The notes under the pieces are model-generated. The model was given only the letters and a program-made list of their open reading frames with translations, did not search any database and was not told where the DNA came from. From Peromyscus leucopus (Eukaryota > Chordata > Mammalia > Rodentia > Cricetidae), in NCBI RefSeq assembly GCF_004664715.2, contig NC_051075.1:31516504-31580503 (forward strand): a stretch of 64,000 bases of DNA, in the 5' to 3' direction. The first letter of the stretch is position 1. Each line of letters starts with the position of its first letter. The position numbers and the translations under genes were made by a program. Shown here one piece after another: positions 56,186-64,000 of the stretch.

Positions 56186-58070
56186 AATATCAATTTATAA
56201 ACTAAATAATACATATTGGATGCCTAAATAAAATGTAATCCTTATTAGATGATATTTTAAGAAACAAGATTTTATCACTTCTATAATTTTAATATGCACA
56301 ATTTGTTACCAAAAGTCTTTTTTATCTAATAAAATAAGGGCAATTACCTAATTTTATTTTTCTTGTTGCTAGGATTATTAAAATGTTATTTGTTTTTTAG
56401 TGGTAAAGGTCTGTAAATTTCACATATATAAATAGAACCTGGCTTTTATATCCTGACCACTGCCTTGTATGTTTATAACACTGAGATATTCATCCAGCCT
56501 CTTCTATTTCTACCTTTTTCTTTATATTCTTTGCTTGTTTATTGCTATTTTAGTCTGTTTAATGGAATGAATTTATATATGTATATATATATATATATAT
56601 ACATATATAAGTGTATGTGAAATGTTGAATACAGATTATAATTTTGAAATGTATATAAATATACTTCTGCAGAGGTTTCAGGATATATGAATAGTTTATT
56701 TGAGTAACTGCAGTATTTGTCACATAATTATTTATTTAGATATAATTCATTCAATACTTTTGAATCATGTATTGCTAGATCCAGTAAAATATGGATAATT
56801 TGTAGTCAATGAAAGTAGAGCAAGGAAATCACTAGAGAAGTGGTAATGATATCAGCTACACAAAATTTTCCGGAGCTCTCCATGGGATCAAAGGACTGCC
56901 ACTGACAAGCAAGAATGTCTCCAGGATCATATATTAGAAAAAAGAAGGAAACAACTAGACCATATGTAAGCAATCCTTAAGCACTTAGCATTTATTCAAC
57001 AAATATGTAACTTAGTAATTGGCTCATCTTGTTTCTTTCTACTCATCTTTCTCTGTGGAGATACCTTAAAATTCCAAGTATAACATGTTGCAAACCTGTG
57101 GGACTTAAGTTGCATGGACTGAATTTGGCCAGTCTTGTCAAATCACATAAAAATACTCATGGCTAGTTGTGAGCATCTGTCAATAGTCTTCTGGTTCTGA
57201 GCAAAGGTTGTGTCTGTCAGAATACTTTTGATATCCAAAAATACTCCATTTAGTCACAATTCCGGATGCCTACTATGAACATAAAAGAAGCTACAAATGA
57301 TTGCTAATGTGATTAGTACTTTGAGAATAATGATCAGCTGTTAGATTTATGCATTGTGAGTGTAAGAAAAATGTTTTGAAAATGTGTATCAACACAAGTT
57401 ATTTTTTCATGTTTTAAAAGTTCTCATAACTAGGAAATATTAATAGGTAACACAGAAAGTTTTCCAAGTAAAATATATATGCAGTAGAGTTTGAAAATGA
57501 AAGTTCTATATTCCTTAGCAAACTAGCTGGGATTTCTATGTAAAAACTTTTGTAACTGCTTAGGATATTATTATTATGCTACTAATCACAGGTTAAAGAT
57601 TCCTGACACTCATCAATTCACACAAGAAATTAACAAAGGAGTAGTTGTGTGTCTTTTCTAAAGATAGCTTTGGAATGCGCTGAAGTAGAAACATGAAACT
57701 TCTATGCAATTAACAGTACAGTGACCTCAGCTCAGGAAAATTTAAAGTCAATAGCTGAGAACCAGTTGAATGGACAGTGATTGATTTTGCTTTCTCTGGT
57801 CTGTGGAAGAATGATTGATCTAAGCTTTATTTTATGCTAGCCTTTTCTCTACTGTAGAACTAATGAGGCAGAAGGGGTAAAATGAAAATGGAAACAATAG
57901 ACAGAGATTGTGTCTGCATGGGGCCAACCACATAGTGATGGAATAGTACAGCCCCTGTTTTGGTGTTAAAAATCTGTATTTCCTATTTTCTAAGAAGAAA
58001 AGAAACACTTCTCTTAAATGATTTATTTATTTTTCATTTTTAAAATTTATTTATTAAATTTAATTTTACA
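56186..58070. other. Unrecognised AT-rich DNA with a TA run
   Basis: Nothing recognised apart from a TA-rich run at 56571-56609. Confidence 0.5.
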
Positions 58071-58077
58071 AATGACA

Positions 58078-58200
58078 GCTTCTTGATTAAGATTGGGATC
58101 CCATTGCTACTTCTCACTCAGTTACAGAACACTGTCAGGCTTGAACTTGTGCAGGCTGCATGATGTGGACAGTATTTGTAAGAATGAAGCCTGTTGAAAG
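58078..58200 (-). mobile_element. L1 (Lx-like) 3' UTR fragment
   Basis: GATTGGGATCCCATTGCTAC, CAGGCTTGAACTTGTGCAGG and CTGCATGATG resemble part of an antisense Lx 3' UTR. Short and diverged. Confidence 0.4.
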
Positions 58201-58292
58201 ATAATCATTTAAAAATTATTAAGAACACTAAAATAAAGAATATTTGGTCAATAGGCTTCAGTCTCTGCGAAACACATACAGACCCTCCCACA

Positions 58293-58293
<1 letters not shown>

Positions 58294-58338
<45 letters not shown>
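58294..58338. repeat. (CA)n microsatellite
   Basis: About 22 uninterrupted CA units. Frames through it on the plus strand are artefacts. Confidence 0.95.
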
Positions 58339-58339
<1 letters not shown>

Positions 58340-59675
58340 CTTCAGGTGGTGTCTTATGATTTGTACCCAGACATATTTATGGCTAGAAAAGTGAATTTAT
58401 GTATATCTGAAGACAGAACTGAAGGAGTATATATCAGAGATATATTTTACAAGAAGAGAAATATTAACTGTAACTTGTCACATAAAGAAGGAGAGGTTGG
58501 TGTCATTAATAAAATCTTCATGTTTATTTCTGGAGTGTCATTTCATAATATAAACTACTTTATTAGTTCAGTAAGTATTTGTCATGTTAACAAATCAATT
58601 CCTACTCAGACTTCAGAATCAGGTAGTTTTTACAGAGCTTCCAGACATTATCATGTTCTTGCTGTTTTATATCCTCATAACACTGTCCATTGTTTTCTTA
58701 AACTTAACACAGTCATGAACTTTTTTCAAGTATATGCTCAGTAAACAAGGACAGAAGCACTTTCTCTTACTTACATTTGTATTTGCAAAACCTGCACAAT
58801 GCCTGTCACTTAATAAACACTAAATTGAAACAGTTAAATTAGTGAATTAATCTGCCAGGCACAATTTTCAGCACTTATGTTAAGCAGTCAAATAGGATGA
58901 GATTTCTCTTGGGAAGAGCAAGTGTTGGAGAGTAACATGTAAATGAAGTCTAGCCAGGTGTAAGAAAACATAAGTCTAAGGAGGAAGCTGTCAATTTCCA
59001 TTTTTGAGAGGTAAGGTGAACCACCATGAGAAAAGCGAAGAACAGGTTTTATCAGCTGAAGGAACAGTTTTCTTTTTTAGGATTGGATAAGTTTGCAACT
59101 CTGGGAAAAGTTTCAAAATATGCTATGAACTTAAGAGGTTTACAGGGGGTGAGCACTGTGTAAAGAAAAGAACTAATGTAGACTCTTACAGGAAAAATAG
59201 AACCCATTGGATAAAAGTGACCAAACCCTTGGGCCACAGTCATTCTCAGATGCTAGCTCAGGTTGTGCTGGAGAAAGCATGATGCTAGCAGAAATTTTGC
59301 ATCAGATCTGAAAGACAAAACAATTTGATGCCATAATCTATCTACGCACCTCAGATCTGGGTAGTGGGTCCTCCCTGGAAGACAGTCTCTGTACCAAACA
59401 TGAATGGCATCTCCAGTGACTATGTTACTGTTTCATAGCATAGGGCAAAACACAGATGAAGACTAGGTAAGAATCAGGAAATGAGAATGGTCTGTATTTC
59501 ACAGGGGATATTGAAGTCTTAGCCCATATCCAATATGTTCAGGTGGCTACAGATATATTTAAATCAACAAAAGGAACAAATGTACATTCTAGATATTTTT
59601 GGCACCATTGAGTGAAATGTGAATACAAGGTCATTGATGACATGCTGTATGTGTGAATATAGGATCATTGGTGAG
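58340..59675. other. Unrecognised DNA
   Basis: No element or credible coding region recognised. Confidence 0.45.

Positions 59676-59678
<3 letters not shown>

Positions 59679-59718
<40 letters not shown>
59679..59718. repeat. (GT)n microsatellite
   Basis: 20 uninterrupted GT units, then a GTCTGTAT-type decay. Confidence 0.95.
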
Positions 59719-59719
<1 letters not shown>

Positions 59720-59848
59720 TGTATGTGTCTGTATCTGTGTGCATACATGCATACAGGTCCTCTGGTGAGGTGCTGTATGGGAAAACTAGCAAAAACATGA
59801 ACAGAGAGCATAGCATAGGCTCAAGAAGCTCAAGAAATCAATGATTGG

Positions 59849-59858
59849 AAAGTTTATT
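59849..59858. repeat. Target-site duplication of a twin-primed L1, left copy
   Basis: AAAGTTTATT recurs at 61023-61032 on the far side of the L1. Confidence 0.8.
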
Positions 59859-60013
59859 GGCTTTCTGAGTCTGGGTTACCTCACTCAGGATGACATTTTC
59901 TAGTTCCATCCATTTGCCTGCAAACCTCATGATGTCATTGTTTTTCTCTGCTGAGTAGTACTCTATTGTGTATATGTACCACATTTTATTTATCCATTCT
60001 TCAGTTGAAGGGC
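59859..60013 (-). mobile_element. Inverted 5' part of a twin-primed L1 (ORF2 end)
   Basis: Antisense ORF2 C-terminus: GGGTTACCTCACTCAGGATG, TCCATTTGCCTGCAAACCTC, GAGTAGTACTCTATTGTGTA and CCATTCTTCAGTTGAAGGGC. It translates on the minus strand to YTIEYYSAEKNNDIMRFAG. In the L1 consensus it joins directly to the start of the sense segment. Confidence 0.88.
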
Positions 60014-61022
60014 AGACAAACATGGTATGTACTCACTCATAAGTGTATACTAGATGTAAAGCAAAGGATAACCAGACTGCAACTGACAACTCCAGGGAGG
60101 CTACCTAGTAAAGAGGACCCTAAGAAAGACACGGGGATCGCTCAGCAATAGAGAAATGGATGAGATCTACATGAGCAAACTGGGGGTGGGGGTGGGGGTG
60201 GAGTAATGGAGGGCAAGGATTGAGGGAAAGAGAGCTTAGGAGAGTGGGAAATCCCAGCTGGATCAGGAACAGAGTGGGAAAACAAGGAAAGAGATACCAT
60301 GATAAATGAAGACACCACGAGAATAGGAAGAAGAAGAGTGCTAGAGAGGTCCCCAGAAATCCACAAAGATGACTCCCCTATAGACTACTGGCAATGGTTG
60401 AGAGAATGCCTGAGGTGACCTACTCTGATGATCTGATAGCCGAACACCCTAACTGTCATGATAGAACTCGCATCCAGTGACTGATGGAAGCAGATGCAGA
60501 GATCCATGGCCAACCCCCAGGTGGAGCTCCAGGAGTCCAATTGAGAGAGGAGAGATTATATGAGTAAAAGACATCCAGACCATGATTGGAAAAAGCACAA
60601 GGACAAATAGCCAAACTAGTGGAAACACATGAACTGTGAACCAATAGCTGAGGAGCACCCACAGAACTGGACCAAGCCCTCTGGATAAGGGAGACAGTTG
60701 ATTAGCTTGAACTGTTTAGGAAGCCCCCAAGCAGTGGGACCAGGATCTGTCCTTGGTGAATGAGCTTTGTGGAGCCTAGGGCCTATGCCGAGACACTTTG
60801 CTCAACCTTGGTGCAGGAAAGAGGGGACTGGACCTGCCTCAACAGAATGTACAATGCTGGGCTGACTCCCCGGTGGAGACCTTACCTTGGAGGAGGTGGG
60901 AATAGGGGGTGGATTGGAGGGCAAGGCTGGGGGGTGGGAGGAGGGAGGACAGGGGAATCCATGGCTGATATGTAAAACGTCAAGAAAATCTCTTATATAA
61001 TTTATAATTTTTTTTAAAAAGA
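60014..61022 (+). mobile_element. Sense 3' part of the same L1
   Basis: It starts CAGACAAACATGGTATG, followed by TACTCACTCATAAGTGTATA and TAAAGCAAAGGATAACCAGA. It has a G-rich run GGGGGTGGGGGTGGGGGTGG at 60182-60201, and a second G-rich tract at 60895-60955. It ends AATTTTTTTTAAAAA before the right target copy. With 59859-60013 it is one insertion. Confidence 0.9.
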
Positions 61023-61032
61023 AAAGTTTATT

Positions 61033-62370
61033 AGATTATTAGATCGGCGTGTCATAACTGATTAACTGGAGAGCCTGCAATACGTCCTGATTTTCTATGA
61101 GATAAGAAATTCCAGTGTGCTACAAGAATAAGCTTTAAGGATATGAATAAAAATGAAGCTCACTGAAAATTTTCACTCAAAATACAAAGTTGTCTGATTA
61201 TCACAGAATCTCTACCATCTCCTAAAATCTACTTTCTGTTGTGATTACAAAGTACTGTATCTCAAGCCAGTGCCAAGAGTCAAAGAAATACTCACTGCTG
61301 AACATGATTTGGAGAGTTGTAGGAGTCCCAGCATTTTCTTTTCAAAAGAAGTCTATGCTGATATTGACATATTCAAACAAGAATAAAAAGAAACACAACA
61401 CACAAATAAAATAGGCCTGAACTTGAAAGCAAATGAAAATAATGGTAATTAATATTGATTTTTTGTTATCAAACTAATGGATTAGTGAAGTCATAATACT
61501 CAGGTGAGTTATACATGTGAAATAAATGTTTCCCTTAAAGCATTTACTTCCTGACTGATAATTCTTATCAACCCCCTCAAAAAAATAAAAAACAGACAAC
61601 AAAAACTAAACTCATTTATGACCTTACTATTCACTGCACTCAGATTTACTAATTTAACTATATAAAGTCCAAATTTCACCTTTTCTAAGTATTTAATTTT
61701 TCTCCTGAAAAATAAATTCATTTTCTCTGCATCCATGAATATTAACAGACATATAGATATAAATATAGATATGGAAATAATATAAAATATAGATAGATAC
61801 AAATTCTTAATATCATAAAATATACTATTGTAATTACTGGATCTAGTAAAACTTTAGGAGACTATCACTAGTAAATGACTTTAATTATACTAAATAAATT
61901 GATAAGTATCACTTGGCCATGCTAAATGTACAAAAGAATGTGGATAGAAGTATGGAGGGGAGGTAGAGAAATAAATAAGAATAGAAGGTTTCATAGTCTT
62001 TTCACCAAATGTTAGAAATCTCTTGCTCCTCAATTAATTTTCTAAATCTAATAATCTCTAAAACAAAATGAAAACATAGCTTCTTTCAAAAGTAATATTT
62101 TCCTCTTTAATATTTCTTGTATCTCCAATAGCTATAAATTTTATTAATCCAATAAATTTCTTTCTTCTTAAATTAAATTATATACTCTTTGAAATTAGAA
62201 TTATTTGGAATGCATTATTGTATCCCTAATAAGATCTAGTGTAGACCAAAGAACAATTAGTATATGTTTGATAAGAACAATAATAAAATATTCATTCTTT
62301 ATTAGGGATTTTCAAGCATGAGTTATGTAAAAAAAATACATTTTTCAAATCCAAGTGTCACTGACATTTG
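61033..62370. other. Unrecognised AT-rich DNA
   Basis: No element or credible coding region recognised. Confidence 0.5.
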
Positions 62371-62376
62371 GGGTTT

Positions 62377-62522
62377 TGCTGTGGATGATTGATTGATAAA
62401 TAAAACTCTGATTGGCCAGTAGCCAGGCAGGAAGGATAGGGTAGGCGGGACAAGGGGGAGAAGAATTCTGGGAGGTGGAAGGCTGAGGCAGAGAGATTCT
62501 GGGAGCTGCCACGATGACAAGT
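62377..62522 (+). mobile_element. mys-like LTR fragment
   Basis: TGCTGTGGATGATTGATTGA, CTGATTGGCCAGTAGCCAGG and GAAGAATTCTGGGAGGTGGA match the 5' half of the LTR at 44724-45070. It stops at about 62522 and unrelated DNA follows. Confidence 0.75.
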
Positions 62523-62688
62523 ACTGGGCTGTCGGACTGCTGGGGCCTGGTGGACCTGGAGAGACAACTCCAACTGCAGGGTTTTCCTAAAGAACTCACT
62601 GTATTTAACACTAATGTGGGAGCACAGAGCATAGTAGGGGCTTTTGTAACATCTTGGGCCTCTATTCACTTGAAACCTATAGCTCCTT
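62523..62688. other. Unrecognised DNA between LTR and L1
   Basis: Moderate GC, no family recognised. It could be further mys-like sequence. Confidence 0.35.
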
Positions 62689-62689
62689 G

Positions 62690-63265
62690 CTATGGGAGAA
62701 AAGATATCCTCTTCCACAAATGATGCTGGGAAAACAATATCCACATATACAGAAAGAAAGCTAGATATTTATCATTAGCCCTTACATAAAAATCGATTTA
62801 AAAGAGGATCAAAGACTTTAATGTAAGGTTGGAAGCTCTGAATTTACTAGAGGAAAAGCTCATGAAAGTGCTTCAATACACAGGCATATAAGCAAAGACT
62901 CTGAAAAGAATCTCAGCAGCTCAGGAAAACATGCCAAGAATTGACAAATGGAGATGCACACAATTAAAAACCTTTTTTTTTCAGTACTGGAAGTGAAAAT
63001 ACAACTTACAGAGTGAGAGAAAAGAGAATTAACATATAAAATATATAAAGAAGTAAACAATAAGCAAACACAGAAATAATACCCTAAACCCCTTAACATC
63101 TCATCAACAATTTGACTAATCAACTGAACAGATAGATCTCAAAAGATGAAGTGTAAATGTCTAATAAACATGAAAATTTACATTATTAGCTGTCCGGAAA
63201 ATGTAAATTAAAACTGTACCATCTCACCCAATCAGACTGGTTATTAAGAAAATAAATCACTGATT
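62690..63265 (+). mobile_element. Ancient L1 ORF2 fragment
   Basis: Sense order: CTCTTCCACAAATGATGCTG, GATCAAAGACTTTAATGTAA, AATTTACTAGAGGAAAAGCT, CAATTTGACTAATCAACTGA and AATGTAAATTAAAACTGTAC, with CATCTCACCC. Heavily decayed with no open frame. Confidence 0.7.
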
Positions 63266-63429
63266 TAGGAAAATGGCAGTTGTAGGTTCTCTAGGGTGAA
63301 TGGCATTTTAGCCACTGGTAGTTTGCTAGGTTTAAAGTACCAGGAGAGAATCTCACTTCTTGAGTGGGCCTCAACTCCAATTAGTGTAGCTGTCATCTAC
63401 ACTAAAGATAATATACAACTAATGTACCT

Positions 63430-63440
63430 TAAGAGTATTC

Positions 63441-63472
<32 letters not shown>

Positions 63473-63631
63473 GGTTTTTCGAGACAGGGTTTCTCTGTGT
63501 AGCTTTGCGCCTTTCCTGGAACTCACTTGGTAGTCCAGGCTGGCCTCAAACTCACAGAGATCCGCCTGCCTCTGCCTTTCAAGTGCTGGGATTAAAGGCG
63601 TGCGCCACCACTGCCCGGCTAAGAGTATTCT
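63430..63631 (-). repeat. B1 SINE with intact target duplication
   Basis: Young antisense B1. A T-rich tail (63445-63472) is followed by GAGACAGGGTTTCTCTGTGT, CTTTGCGCCTTTCCTGGAAC, GGCTGGCCTCAAACTCACAG and GGGATTAAAGGCGTGCGCCA, ending CCCGGC at 63619. The duplication TAAGAGTATTCT lies at 63430-63441 and 63620-63631. The CTTTGCGCC variant points to a cricetid. Confidence 0.95.
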
Positions 63632-64000
63632 TTTATGTTGGCCATTGTATTTTACAGGCTTTGCAGCTTAGTAGTTCTATTGATTGCCTTAGCTTGCATA
63701 GCAATATCCCATAGTATCAAAGCACCAGATACTGTGAGAGCTAGTTCTTTCTAGGTCAGTTTCAGTTTGATTCCTCTAAGTTTGGTGTCTGAAATGTGCT
63801 ATGTCTTTACCAATAGGGTCTTACTTTCAAGTTTTGTAATGCAATCTATTGAAGTCTCTGCTGGTACCTGCCTGGTGGAGATTTCTTCTCAGAGCCTGGG
63901 GGAAGACACTACAAGCTGCTGTGATCTATTCTCTGGGATATTAAATGAATCTACCGAACCCTTTAGTTTATTCACTTTATTCTTCTAAGACAATTCTCTC
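63632..64000. other. Unrecognised DNA, possibly old L1 3' UTR
   Basis: Moderate-GC sequence (GGTACCTGCCTGGTGGAGAT, GGGATATTAAATGAATCTAC). It may be an Lx-type 3' UTR, but I cannot support that firmly. Confidence 0.3.

Overview
The window is nuclear DNA from a rodent, most likely a cricetid (hamster, vole or deer-mouse lineage). The evidence is B1, B3/B2, B4 and ID-type SINEs, rodent L1 elements with a G-rich 3' UTR, and class II endogenous retrovirus LTRs of the mys/MYSERV kind. The B1 copy at the right end has the CTTTGCGCCTTTCCTGG variant that I associate with cricetids. I found no intact host protein gene, rRNA, tRNA or CRISPR array. The open frames are remnants of mobile elements, low-complexity runs or chance frames in AT-rich DNA. 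The window reads as intergenic or intronic DNA built by repeated insertion.

Layout. 1-7.6 kb is AT-rich DNA with scattered SINEs and two microsatellites; one B3 SINE is split by another repeat. 7.6-10.1 kb holds three L1 3' ends in both orientations. 13.2-26.3 kb is the centrepiece: an ancient L1 abuts a middle-aged L1, which was interrupted by a younger 6.4-kb full-length L1 flanked by a target-site duplication, all on the minus strand. The middle L1 has a 5' UTR of long F-like monomers. The younger one has an unrelated 5' region: a GC-rich array of about 29-bp repeats plus about 85 bp resembling a retroviral LTR found elsewhere in this window. Its ORF1 coiled coil has six 24-bp repeats where the older L1 has one.

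27.2-28.7, 40.3-41.1 and 59.86-61.0 kb each hold an L1 3' end with its upstream part inverted, the structure expected from twin priming. The last has a clear target-site duplication. 30.7-36 kb is SINE-rich DNA with a solo LTR and a (TA)n(TG)n tract. 36.1-40.3 kb is a 5'-truncated class II ERV on the minus strand with RNase H and integrase largely readable. A second copy of its 3' end lies inverted at 53.4-55.8 kb, and an older relative lies at 46.4-47.3 kb. 44.3-46.3 kb holds two tandem mys-like LTRs, an L1 insertion and a 75-bp perfect inverted repeat that I cannot explain. The rest is SINEs, L1 3' UTR fragments, simple repeats and unrecognised AT-rich DNA.

Nothing here works together as an operon or pathway. 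The biological interest is retrotransposon evolution: L1 promoter replacement, ORF1 coiled-coil expansion, insertion structures and SINE sequence inside LTRs. Repeat family names come from memory of consensus sequences, not from a database search.
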